Source: REEB95 sp035275845 (GTDB taxonomy: Bacteria > Pseudomonadota > Alphaproteobacteria > ATCC43930 > CGMCC-115725). From it: DNA of 55,724 nucleotides. Below, piece by piece: positions 36,213 to 43,990 of this stretch. Within the stretch, counting starts at the first letter, position 1, and every line of letters starts with the position of its first letter. Where the stretch lies: contig DATEMD010000234.1 in NCBI GenBank assembly GCA_035275845.1, positions 1 through 55,724 on the forward strand, in the 5' to 3' direction. The position numbers and the translations under genes are program-made. Under the pieces are notes generated by a model. The model worked only from the letters and a program-made list of their open reading frames with translations, was not told the DNA's origin and made no database searches.

Positions 36213-37357
36213 CGCCAGAATTCGCGCGTGGCGACGCGGCAACCTTCGGCCATGGCCGCGAGCTTGGCCCAGACCACCTGCGGATCGACTGCGGCTTGGC
36301 CGACCCAAGTGCCGTAGCCGCAATCGCTGCCCGCGATCACGTTCTCGCGCCCAACCAGCTTGGCGTAGCGCCCGAGGCGCTGGGCGATCAGTTCGGGATG
36401 CTCGATGAAGTTCGATTTGGATTCGAGCACACCCGGAATCAGAACCTTGCCGTCCGGCAGTTTCACCGTCTCGAACAGCTTCCACTCGTGCGCATGGCGC
36501 GGGTTGGCGGCCTCGAACGAGATCGCCGCCGGTTTGGCCTTGAACACCAGATCGATGATATCCGCGATGGGCACGTCGCAATGGTGCGGACCTTCGTAAT
36601 TGCCCCAACACAGGTGCATGCGCAAATTCTCGGCCGGAATATTGCGCACCGCGTGGTTGAGCGCCTCGATGTGCAATGCCGCCATCTTGCGGAACGCCTT
36701 CAAATCGAGGTCGCCGAATTGAATATGCCGACCCATCGCCAGATCCGGGCAATCGAGCTGCAGGACGATGCCGGCGTTCGCCACGGTTTCGTATTCGGCG
36801 CGCATCGCCTCGGCGATCGCCGCGAGATAGGTTTCGTGCGATGGGTAATGGCCGTTGTGAAAAAATAGCGAGATCACGCCTGGCGAGGCGGCGCTCATGA
36901 AGGCGGCCTCGTGGCGCGTGCCCTGGAGTGCCGCCTTGAGGTTGGCGACGTCGGTGCGCGCCGCTTCGGCGTCCTTCACCGTAATCGGTCCGTTGCAGCT
37001 GGGCGTCTTGCGGCGTGCGCGGCCGGGATCGCCGAACACCTTGCGGTGCAGGGTGGGAAAATCGGCGAGGTCCTTGTAGCTCGTCACCGGAATGCTTTCG
37101 CCGCCGAAGCCGGCGAGCCGGTCCTTGATGTAGGTGGCATAGCTCGGCTTCGACATTTCGCCGTCGTTGACGATGTCGACGCCCGCCGCGCTCTGCTTGC
37201 GCACGATTTCGCCGACGGCGTCACGGATATGCGCGTCGAGCTGGCCGCGATCGACCGGGACGCCTTCCTCCTTGGCGTACATGTCGCGGATCAACCGCTC
37301 TGGCCGCGGCAGGCTGCCGGTGTGGGTACTGAGAAAGCGCTCGGTGCTGCGTTTCAT
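36209..37357 (-). CDS. MetE C-terminal-like (cobalamin-independent methionine synthase family) protein
   Basis: 382-residue single-domain homologue of the catalytic C-terminal half of MetE. It has the zinc ligand pair in RMHLCWGNYEG (HxC) and the distal Cys in AGSDCGYGTW, plus STHTGSLPRP and VDIVNDGEMSKPSYATYIKD (20). The N-terminal folate-binding half of full MetE is absent. Such short proteins methylate thiols from alternative donors, or act as epoxyalkane:CoM transferase-like enzymes; the substrate is unknown. It follows the metal transporter gene by 22 bp on the same strand. Confidence 0.85.
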   Translation of the reverse strand: MKRSTERFLSTHTGSLPRPERLIRDMYAKEEGVPVDRGQLDAHIRDAVGEIVRKQSAAGVDIVNDGEMSKPSYATYIKDRLAGFGGESIPVTSYKDLADFPTLHRKVFGDPGRARRKTPSCNGPITVKDAEAARTDVANLKAALQGTRHEAAFMSAASPGVISLFFHNGHYPSHETYLAAIAEAMRAEYETVANAGIVLQLDCPDLAMGRHIQFGDLDLKAFRKMAALHIEALNHAVRNIPAENLRMHLCWGNYEGPHHCDVPIADIIDLVFKAKPAAISFEAANPRHAHEWKLFETVKLPDGKVLIPGVLESKSNFIEHPELIAQRLGRYAKLVGRENVIAGSDCGYGTWVGQAAVDPQVVWAKLAAMAEGCRVATREFWR

Positions 37358-37379
37358 CGATTTCTCCGTACCGCGCGAC

Positions 37380-38234
37380 CTAGAGGATCGGCCAGATCCA
37401 GAACGCCAAACCGACCAGTGCGATGAAACCGCCGCTCAACACCTCGCCGTAGCGCTCGAGCGCACCGAGCCGCACGCGCTCCAAGCCTTGCGCCGAAACC
37501 GTGCACAGCACCACGTAGGTTGCCATCGTGCTCGCGGCGAAGAGCAACGACATTGTGACGATCAGGCCAACGCCGAATTTACCGGCGGCGAAGAACGCTG
37601 GCACGCCCTCGATCATCGGCGACGAGCCGAGGATCAGCAGCAAGGCGCCGCGGCCGGTCACCTTATGGGTATGGTCGTGCAGCGGTGGGTCGAATTCCAC
37701 CGCCGCCGTGATCGCGTGGGCCGTCGCCAAGGCGTGCGCATGGATGTGAACGTGCGGCGAACGGCCTTCGTGGCGGTGCAGGTGCACGTGGCGCATCACG
37801 CCCTCGTTGTGCGTATGGTCGTAACCATGACCACCATGACCATGATGGTGGCCGTGATCGTGCGAATGCCCGTGTCCATGATAATGGCCGTCATGGCCGT
37901 GGCGTATTTCACGCAGCCCGGCAATCACGAACCAGCTGCCGAAACCGATCAACGCAACGCTCGACAGCGTATCGACGATGCCGCCGAAGCGCTGTGCGGC
38001 GGCGACGCCGAGCAGCCAGATGGCGGCGCCGATGATCAGCGTCGAGACAACATGACCAAAGCCGGCCTGAGCCGCAGCGCGTGCGGTTTCGGCTCGCGAC
38101 CAGCCGTGCTGCCGCGCCAGCATGGCTATCGGCACCCAATGGTCGGGCACCATGGTGTGCAGGACGCCGACCGCAACCACCGCGGCTAACAACAGAAACG
38201 CAGGCGCGGTATTCAGGTTGTCGACGAGGGACAT
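37380..38234 (-). CDS. NicO/HoxN-like nickel/cobalt-type transporter with His-rich loop
   Basis: Membrane protein of 284 aa. Helix 1 has HTMVPDHW, the H-x4-DH signature of nickel/cobalt permeases. A cytoplasmic or periplasmic loop (about 112-165) is very rich in His with alternating Gly and Asp (GHGHSHDHGHHHGHGGHG), a metal-collecting loop as in RcnA or HupE proteins. The C-terminal half has SSPMIEGVPAFFAAGKFG. Direction of transport and metal are not certain. It precedes the MetE-like gene, a zinc-type enzyme, by 22 bp. Confidence 0.82.
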   Translation of the reverse strand: MSLVDNLNTAPAFLLLAAVVAVGVLHTMVPDHWVPIAMLARQHGWSRAETARAAAQAGFGHVVSTLIIGAAIWLLGVAAAQRFGGIVDTLSSVALIGFGSWFVIAGLREIRHGHDGHYHGHGHSHDHGHHHGHGGHGYDHTHNEGVMRHVHLHRHEGRSPHVHIHAHALATAHAITAAVEFDPPLHDHTHKVTGRGALLLILGSSPMIEGVPAFFAAGKFGVGLIVTMSLLFAASTMATYVVLCTVSAQGLERVRLGALERYGEVLSGGFIALVGLAFWIWPIL

Positions 38235-38280
38235 GAGGCTCTCCGTAACCGGCTGCGGGTGAGCTTATGGAATTGCGCCC

Positions 38281-38298
38281 GCGAAGTATAACCTTCGC
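38281..38298. repeat. Inverted repeat upstream of the metal transporter and M24 genes
   Basis: GCGAAG-TATAAC-CTTCGC, perfect 6-bp arms with a 6-nt AT-rich centre, between the divergent transporter and M24 peptidase genes. It could be an operator for a metal sensor or a small hairpin. No match to a specific regulator is claimed. Confidence 0.35.
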
Positions 38299-38385
38299 AT
38301 GTTGTCCCACCGATATCGGCGGTAAAGGCTTGCGGGCAAAGGGGTGTTGATCGCCTTCCGAGCGTGCATCACTATAACCGCAGCC

Positions 38386-39687
38386 ATGGCCAAGAAGAAT
38401 CGCGCGCCGATCATCGTCAAACCCGAGGATGTCGATCCGCACTATGACTGGAAGCGGCCGCTCATGGCCTTGGGGCCGAACGCGGTCGATTTCGAGGAGC
38501 GCATCGATTTTCGCCGCTTGCACCGCTATCGCCTCGGTCGTGCGCGCCAGGCGCTGGCGAAGTCGCGCCTCGGCTCGCTGCTGGTCTTCGACCAGTACAA
38601 CATCCGCTACATCACCTCGACGGTGATCGGCAATTGGGCGCGCGACAAGTTCACGCGTTACGCCCTGCTGCCGGGCGCCGGTGAACCGCATATTTGGGAT
38701 TTTGGCTCGGCGGCGAAGCATCACCGCCTCTATGCGCCTTGGCTCAAGCCGCACAACTGCCACGCCGGCATGCTGGGCTTGCGCGGCGCTGTCGCACCCA
38801 AGATCGGCCTGATGCGCAAGGCCGCCGAAGAGATCAAGTCGATCCTCGTTGAACATGGTGTGGCGAATGAACCCGTCGGCGTCGACGTGGTCGAGCCCGC
38901 GATGCTGTTCGAACTCCAGGCGGTCGGGCTAAAGACCGTCGACGGCCAGCAAGTGATGCTCGACGCGCGCGAGATCAAAAGCAACGACGAGATCACGCTC
39001 TTGAACATGTCGGCGGCGATCGTCGACGGCTGTTACCAGACCATCGCCGAGCATCTGAAGCCCGGCATCCGTGAGAACGAGATCGTGGGTCTCGCCAACA
39101 AGCGGCTTTACGAACTCGGTTCCGACGACGTCGAAGCGATCAACGCGATTTCGGGCGAACGCTGTTCGCCGCATCCGCACAATTTCACCGACCGGCTGAT
39201 CCGCCCAGGCGACCAGGCGTTCTTCGACATCATCCAATCGGTGCACGGCTATCGCACCTGTTACTACCGCACGTTCAATGTCGGCCGTGCGACGCCGGCG
39301 CAGCGCGACGCCTATAAGAAGGCGCGCGAATGGATCGACAAGGCGATCTCGCTGGTCAAGCCGGGCGTCACCACCGACAAGATTGCCAAGTGCTGGCCCA
39401 AGGCCACCGACATCGGCTTCGCGAGCGAGATGGAGGCCTTCGGTCTGCTGTTCGGCCACGGTCTCGGTCTCGGCCTGCATGAACGGCCGATCATCTCGCG
39501 GCTCAACTCGTTCGACGATCCGCAGGAGATCAAGGCTGGCATGGTCTTCGCGCTCGAGACCTATTGTCCGGCAGCCGATGGCTATTCCGCCGCGCGCATC
39601 GAGGAAGAGGTCGTCTGCACACCGACCGGCGCCAAGGTGATCACGCTTTATCCGGCGGACACGCTGCCGATCGCCAATCCGTACTAG
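38386..39687 (+). CDS. M24 (Xaa-Pro peptidase / DddP-like) family protein with altered metal site
   Basis: Pita-bread-fold protein of 433 aa (ATG 38386; the first upstream ATG is weaker). It has a creatinase-like N-domain (LLVFDQYNIRYITS) and a C-terminal catalytic-type domain. In M24 dinuclear enzymes the ligands are Asp, Asp, His, Glu, Glu. Here D281 (FFDIIQ), H358 (FGHGLGLGLHE), E391 (ALET) and E406 (IEEEVV) are kept. The second Asp, normally in GYxxDxTR, is Cys292 (GYRTCYYRTF). Activity as a peptidase is therefore doubtful; relatives include non-peptidases such as creatinase and the DMSP lyase DddP. The stop overlaps that of the outer-membrane protein gene. Confidence 0.85.
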   Translation: MAKKNRAPIIVKPEDVDPHYDWKRPLMALGPNAVDFEERIDFRRLHRYRLGRARQALAKSRLGSLLVFDQYNIRYITSTVIGNWARDKFTRYALLPGAGEPHIWDFGSAAKHHRLYAPWLKPHNCHAGMLGLRGAVAPKIGLMRKAAEEIKSILVEHGVANEPVGVDVVEPAMLFELQAVGLKTVDGQQVMLDAREIKSNDEITLLNMSAAIVDGCYQTIAEHLKPGIRENEIVGLANKRLYELGSDDVEAINAISGERCSPHPHNFTDRLIRPGDQAFFDIIQSVHGYRTCYYRTFNVGRATPAQRDAYKKAREWIDKAISLVKPGVTTDKIAKCWPKATDIGFASEMEAFGLLFGHGLGLGLHERPIISRLNSFDDPQEIKAGMVFALETYCPAADGYSAARIEEEVVCTPTGAKVITLYPADTLPIANPY

Positions 39688-40451
39688 AACGATTTCTCGT
39701 ATTCGAAGCGCCAGCGGATGGTGCCGCGCTCCGTTGCGTTGTTGAGGCCGAAGAGATAGCCGGCCTCGTACTTGATCTTGCCGTATTGATAAAAATTCGC
39801 CGAGCCCACGATCACCGGTCCAGCGCGATGCGTCGGATCGGTCATCGTGAGGCGGTCGGCAATATTGTTGAAGTTGCCGTAATACTCGATGCCTGGCGCG
39901 AAGAACGGGCTAAGCTGAACGCGCGACTGCCACGCGACAGCAACCGGCGTCGCGTCATTGCGGTTGCGCCCAACCTGTTTCGAGACGAACAGGTTGAGCG
40001 TGTGTAGTGTCGTCAAGTTCGAGCCCAGCGTGTCGTTCCATTCGCGCTGCACCGTCGGCCCGAAAGAGAATTGGTCGGCGTTGGCGCGCGAGGCGGCATG
40101 CGAGTACTGCGCGAAGAATCCCGGTGTCAGCCAATATTCACCCGGTTCGGCGAGCTGGAAGGTGTTCTCGAACGTGAAGCCGCTGAACGCATTGTTGGCG
40201 CCTGGCGGCGCGTTGAACGGCGCTTCGAGCTCCGGCTCCCACCATGGAAACAAGCCATAGCCAAGCTCGAACGTGTAGCTCTGGTTGTTGTTCATGGCCG
40301 AGCGGCTGTCGAGACTGGTCGAGCCGTTGTGTTCGAATTCGAATTCACGATAGTCGACGGTCGGATAGCGGATTTCGAAATCGGCCCGCGCCGCGACGAT
40401 ACCGGCGACCAGCGTGGCCGCGAGGGCGAACGAAAATCCAATGCGTTGCAC
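39684..40451 (-). CDS. Outer-membrane beta-barrel protein (putative)
   Basis: 255 aa with a signal peptide (cleavage near ARA-DF) and alternating aromatic beta-strand segments (RYPTVDYREFEFEHNGSTSL, WLTPGFFAQYSHA, GIEYYGNFNN, WRFEYEKSF), ending in a terminal Phe typical of outer-membrane barrels. It lies 24 bp downstream of a cupredoxin gene on the same strand, and both appear to be driven from the promoter region with the CTTGCAATTGCAAG palindrome. The pairing suggests metal handling, but no substrate can be read from the sequence. Confidence 0.75.
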   Translation of the reverse strand: MQRIGFSFALAATLVAGIVAARADFEIRYPTVDYREFEFEHNGSTSLDSRSAMNNNQSYTFELGYGLFPWWEPELEAPFNAPPGANNAFSGFTFENTFQLAEPGEYWLTPGFFAQYSHAASRANADQFSFGPTVQREWNDTLGSNLTTLHTLNLFVSKQVGRNRNDATPVAVAWQSRVQLSPFFAPGIEYYGNFNNIADRLTMTDPTHRAGPVIVGSANFYQYGKIKYEAGYLFGLNNATERGTIRWRFEYEKSF

Positions 40452-40475
40452 AGTGTCCCCCGCGGTGTCTGGCGG

Positions 40476-40808
40476 CTATTTCGCGACGATGGTGCCGCGC
40501 GCCTTCGGATTGAAATCGTCGAAGAACACGTAGCGTCCCGGCGCCAGCGGGCCGAGATAGATGATGACGGTGCCGTCGCCGACCACGACCTTTTCGCGGT
40601 TGAGGTCGTTGCTTTCGAATTCGGACGGCGCCTTGTCGAGGTTCTTCACCGTCAGGGTGAACTTGACGTTGGCCGGCACGTCGAGCTCGGTGACGTCGAA
40701 TTTCCGGTCCTTGATGGTGAGAGTGAAGGCGGAGTCGGCGGCGTGAGCGACCATGGGGGCCGTCAGCGTCGTCGAAAGGAGGAGGGCCAAAAGGCTTCGT
40801 TTCAGCAT
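40476..40808 (-). CDS. Periplasmic cupredoxin-like protein
   Basis: 110 aa from ATG 40808: signal peptide (ends AHA-AD) and a single cupredoxin_1-type beta domain (FTLTIKDRKFDVTELDVPAN, VKFTLTVKNLDKAPSEFESN, DLNREKVV, then LGPLAPGRYVFFDDFNPKA). This variant, with 'EFESNDLNREKVV' and 'RYVFFDDF', is the one usually found beside FTR1-type iron permeases or in EfeO N-termini. The usual Cys/His/Met copper ligands are not evident. The longer frame upstream is out of context. Confidence 0.82.
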   Translation of the reverse strand: MLKRSLLALLLSTTLTAPMVAHAADSAFTLTIKDRKFDVTELDVPANVKFTLTVKNLDKAPSEFESNDLNREKVVVGDGTVIIYLGPLAPGRYVFFDDFNPKARGTIVAK

Positions 40809-40831
40809 GTTTCCGACGCTAATGCGAATGA

Positions 40832-40845
40832 CTTGCAATTGCAAG
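40832..40845. promoter_or_regulatory. Palindromic operator in front of the cupredoxin-OMP pair
   Basis: CTTGCAATTGCAAG is a perfect 14-bp palindrome 24 bp upstream of the cupredoxin ATG. It adjoins AATGCGAATGA (40821-40831); together TGCGAAT-G-ACTTGCA gives a 7-1-7 pattern with 5 of 7 symmetric positions. A Fur-family (or other metal-sensor) site is a reasonable guess given the genes it precedes. Confidence 0.5.
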
Positions 40846-41009
40846 AGTTGTCTGCGGGCGGACTGTCGCACCGGGCGAGCCGTCGCCCACGGCGCGATCG
40901 CCGCGGTCGGGCGCATGGTCGGCATTCGGGGCCGCGGATTGCCTCGCCGGGATAAAAGGCTTAGAGGTCAACGCTCCATAAATCACGGACCGAAAACGCG
41001 AGGCGCGGC

Positions 41010-41945
41010 ATGGCGAGCGGTTCCAACGTTCACACGATCGGCTGGATCGGCACCGGTCGCATGGGATTTCCGATGGCCGAGCGGCTGGCGAAAAACGGTT
41101 GCAACGTCACCGCCGTCAACCGCACCCGCAGCAAGGCCGAGCCGCTGATCAAATCGGGTGCGAAACTCGCCGATCGGCCGGCCGATCTCGCCGCATGCGA
41201 CATCGTCTTTACGATGGTCTCGGCCTCTGACGATCTGAAGGCGGTGACCCTGGGCAAGGACGGCGTGCTTACCAACGGCGGCAAGGCGCCCAAGATTCTG
41301 GTCGATTGCTCGACCGTTTCAGAAGAAGCCTCGGCCGAAGTGCGCACCGCCGCACTCGAGCGCGGCACGCAGATGTTGGCGGCGCCGGTTTCGGGCAATG
41401 GCAAGGTGGTGAAGGCGGGCAAGCTCACTATTGTCGCCTCGGGTCCCAAGGCCGCCTACGACACGGCGCTGCCTTATCTCGAAATGATGGGGCGCGGCGC
41501 GTCTTATGTGGGCGAGGGCGAGCTCGCGCGCATCGTCAAGATCTGCCACAACGTTTTCCTCGGCGCCGTGATCCAGAACCTGGTCGAGGTCACCGTCCTG
41601 GCTGAGAAGTGCGGCGTCAAACGCCACGCGTTCCTCGATTTCATCAACAAGAGCGTGATGGGCTCGATTTTCAGCACCTACAAGACGCCGGCGCTGGTCA
41701 ACCTCGACATGACGCCGACCTTCACGCCTGTTTTGCTGCGCAAGGACCTCGATCTCGGACTGGCGGCAGCGCGCAAAGCTGACGTGCCGATGCCGGTGAC
41801 GGCGGCGACGCGCGAGCTGGTGCAGAATCTGATCGGTTTGGGATTCAAGGATCAGGATTTCGCGACGCTGCTGCTGCAGCAGGCGAAGAATTCCGGCCTC
41901 GACATCAAGCCCGAAAACGTCAAGGTCGGCGACGGACTCAGCTGA
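41010..41945 (+). CDS. 3-hydroxyisobutyrate dehydrogenase-family NAD(P)-dependent oxidoreductase
   Basis: Beta-hydroxyacid dehydrogenase, 311 aa. The Rossmann start is GWIGTGRMGFPMAERLAKNG; the substrate motif APVSGNGKVVKAGKLTIVAS corresponds to the family DAPVSGGxxGAxxGTL; the catalytic Lys is in RIVKICHNVFLGA. It oxidises a beta-hydroxyacid or reduces a small semialdehyde such as succinic semialdehyde or glyoxylate. It is the last plus-strand gene before a strong terminator, so it is not cotranscribed with the catabolic island that follows. Confidence 0.9.
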   Translation: MASGSNVHTIGWIGTGRMGFPMAERLAKNGCNVTAVNRTRSKAEPLIKSGAKLADRPADLAACDIVFTMVSASDDLKAVTLGKDGVLTNGGKAPKILVDCSTVSEEASAEVRTAALERGTQMLAAPVSGNGKVVKAGKLTIVASGPKAAYDTALPYLEMMGRGASYVGEGELARIVKICHNVFLGAVIQNLVEVTVLAEKCGVKRHAFLDFINKSVMGSIFSTYKTPALVNLDMTPTFTPVLLRKDLDLGLAAARKADVPMPVTAATRELVQNLIGLGFKDQDFATLLLQQAKNSGLDIKPENVKVGDGLS

Positions 41946-41949
41946 GCCC

Positions 41950-41990
41950 GCAAAAAGTGACGGCCCCCGACATGGGGGCCGTTTTTTGCG
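41950..41990. terminator. Bidirectional Rho-independent terminator
   Basis: ACGGCCCCC-GACAT-GGGGGCCGT (41960-41982) forms a perfect 9-bp GC-rich stem with a 5-nt loop, followed by TTTTTT. On the opposite strand the stem is followed by CACTTTTTG. The whole element lies between convergent genes ending at 41945 and 42004 and can stop transcription from both sides. Confidence 0.9.
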
Positions 41991-42003
41991 CCCGCGTCGA
42001 TTT

Positions 42004-43185
42004 TTACAGCGCCGGCACGTCGGCCGGCAGCCCCAATGCGATCCGGCCGTAGAGCGTACCCGCCGCGTCCCAATTGACGACCACGTGCGCCGCGGCGGCA
42101 TGGACATCGCGCCAAGCGCGTTGCAACGGATGGGTCAGATAAATCGCATTGCCACCGGCGCCGGTGAACAGCAGGTCGACCGCCTTGACGCACATTCGGG
42201 TCGTGAAGGCGCCGTCGCGCCGCCAGCGCGCCCGCGCATCCGCCGGGAAATCGCCGGCCGCCTCGGCGAGCGCCGTCGCCTCGTCACAATCGGCCAGCAT
42301 CGTCTTCTCGGCGGCGTCAGTCAGGGCTGCGGCTTCAGCCAAGCGCAGCTGCAGCGTGGCGAGTTCGGCGACGCGCTTGCCGGTATAGGTGGCCGCGCGT
42401 GCGCGCATCGAGTCCGTGAATTCCGCGTTCGCGCCTTGGGCGATGCCCAGCGCCACGCTCGACAGGATGAACGGAAACACGCTGAAGGTCGGCAAGCGAT
42501 AGAGCGCGCCCGGATTGATCGCGCTGCCTGGGTTGGGGCCGCCGGCGATCGCGCCGACCGTGACGCTCCGATGGTCGGGTACGAAGGCGTCGGCGATCGC
42601 CACGTCCTTGCTGCCGGTGCCGGCAAGTCCGGCGGCGTGCCAGGTGTCGATGACGGTGTAGTCGTCGCGCGGCACGATAAAGATTCGCGATTCGGTGACC
42701 GCGCCGTTCTCCTCGACCAGCGCGCCGATCATGGTCCAGCGCGACGGGTCGATGCCGCTGGAAAATGGCCAGCGGCCCTTGAGCCGCCAGCCGCCGGCCA
42801 CGCGCGATGCCCGACCAGCGGGAAACGCAAACGCCGAGCCGATCAGCACATCGGGTCCGTCGCCATCCCAGATTTCGTCCTGCGCCTCCTGCGGCCACAT
42901 GCCGAGCATCCAATGGTGACTGGCGAGATTGGTCAGCACCCAGGCGGTCGAGCCGCAGGCGCGGGCGACGATGGCGCCGACATCGACCAGCGCGCGGTAG
43001 GGCGCTTCGCTGCCGCCGACGCGTCGTGGTTGCAGCATACGGAAGAGACCGGCGGCGTGCAGGTCGGCGATGGTGGCGTCGGGAATGCGGCGTAGCGTTT
43101 CGGTTTCGGCCGCACGCTCACGCAATCGCGGCAACAGCGCGGCGGCCCGGCGTTTCAATTCGGCCAGGTCAGGCGCCGGGCTCAC
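42004..43185 (-). CDS. Acyl-CoA-dehydrogenase-fold flavin-dependent monooxygenase (HpaH/HsaA-like)
   Basis: 393 aa from GTG 43185, which overlaps the TetR stop (GTGA). The Acad fold is recognised by DLHAAGLFRMLQPRRVGGSE (20), GSTAWVLTNLASHHWMLGMW, GWRLKGRWPFSSGIDPSRW and an oxidase-like C-terminal domain with GGNAIYLTHPLQRAWRDVHA. The GRWPFSSG segment and absence of a typical acyl-CoA catalytic Glu context fit the group D two-component monooxygenases, which need a separate flavin reductase; none is seen in the window. It probably hydroxylates an aromatic or heteroaromatic compound. Confidence 0.82.
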   Translation of the reverse strand: MSPAPDLAELKRRAAALLPRLRERAAETETLRRIPDATIADLHAAGLFRMLQPRRVGGSEAPYRALVDVGAIVARACGSTAWVLTNLASHHWMLGMWPQEAQDEIWDGDGPDVLIGSAFAFPAGRASRVAGGWRLKGRWPFSSGIDPSRWTMIGALVEENGAVTESRIFIVPRDDYTVIDTWHAAGLAGTGSKDVAIADAFVPDHRSVTVGAIAGGPNPGSAINPGALYRLPTFSVFPFILSSVALGIAQGANAEFTDSMRARAATYTGKRVAELATLQLRLAEAAALTDAAEKTMLADCDEATALAEAAGDFPADARARWRRDGAFTTRMCVKAVDLLFTGAGGNAIYLTHPLQRAWRDVHAAAAHVVVNWDAAGTLYGRIALGLPADVPAL

Positions 43186-43871
43186 GCCGGCTGCGCTCCG
43201 GTCAGCGCTGCCATCTCCTTGGGGATGCCTTCGAGGAACGTCACGACCATGGCTTCGATCATCGGATCGATATTTTCCGGCACCGGCAGACCATAGATCC
43301 AACGCCGAATGCCGATATAGAAAATCGCCGCGTGCAGCATCCAGACGAGTTCGGCCTCGGTCTCGCTCATTGGCACGCGGTCGAGCGGCGGCAGGCCGTT
43401 GGCGTCGCGCACTTCGCGCACCACCGCGACGAAGACATGCTCGCGCAGCATCTTGAAAAAGCGCGCATTGAGGTCGAGGCCGCCCTTCAAGCCGGCGAGG
43501 ATGAATAGCCGCACACGTTCGTAACCGACGGCGGTGCGGGCATATTCACGGTAGAAGTAGATCAGCCGCTCCTTGAGCGGCCGGCGTCGGTCGGCCAATG
43601 CGGCGAACCATTCCTCGCGCCACGGATCGACGAAGACCTCGCGATAGACGCGTTCGATCAGCGCGTGTTTGCTGGGGAAATAGCGGTAGAGCAGCGGCTG
43701 CGCGATGCCGAGCCGGCGCGCCAATTCCCGGGTCTGGCCTTCGAACCCCTGCTCGGCGAAGAAATGCACTGCCGCCTGGGCGATCAGTCGCTCGCGCTCG
43801 TCGGGCGCCAGCCGCCGCCGTCTGCCGCCTTGCGACCGCGCCTTCCCCCGTCGCGCCGGTTTGCGCGCCAT
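43182..43871 (-). CDS. TetR-family transcriptional regulator
   Basis: 229 aa. The N-terminal helix-turn-helix is ERERLIAQAAVHFFAEQGFE (20), then GQTRELARRLGIAQPLLYRY with FPSKHAL, a standard TetR signature. The C-terminal ligand domain is of the AcrR kind with an unknown inducer. It is translationally coupled to the flavin monooxygenase gene and divergent from the Mo-hydroxylase genes, so it most likely represses both sides of the island. The N-terminus is Arg/Lys-rich (RRGKARSQGGRRRR). Confidence 0.92.
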   Translation of the reverse strand: MARKPARRGKARSQGGRRRRLAPDERERLIAQAAVHFFAEQGFEGQTRELARRLGIAQPLLYRYFPSKHALIERVYREVFVDPWREEWFAALADRRRPLKERLIYFYREYARTAVGYERVRLFILAGLKGGLDLNARFFKMLREHVFVAVVREVRDANGLPPLDRVPMSETEAELVWMLHAAIFYIGIRRWIYGLPVPENIDPMIEAMVVTFLEGIPKEMAALTGAQPA

Positions 43872-43898
43872 TGCCTCCCCGCCTTGACGCCATCCGCC

Positions 43899-43909
43899 CG
43901 CATGATGCG
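43899..43909. promoter_or_regulatory. Candidate TetR operator
   Basis: CGCAT-G-ATGCG is a perfect 11-bp palindrome, in the 119 bp between the tetR start (43871) and the coxM-like start (43991). It is flanked by partly symmetric GCCC/GGGC. Its position suits a repressor acting on both divergent units. Confidence 0.35.
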
Positions 43910-43918
43910 AGGGCTTGG

Positions 43919-43947
43919 TTGACGGCGTCTTTTGTCACGACCATTCT
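43919..43947 (+). promoter_or_regulatory. Weak candidate promoter for the Mo-hydroxylase genes
   Basis: TTGACG (43919-43924), 17-nt spacer, CATTCT (43942-43947). The -35 is good and the -10 is poor, as might be expected for a regulated promoter. Confidence 0.25.
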
Positions 43948-43990
43948 TGAAGCAAGCCGGGCGAACAGGCAACCGGCGCGGGGAGGTTGG

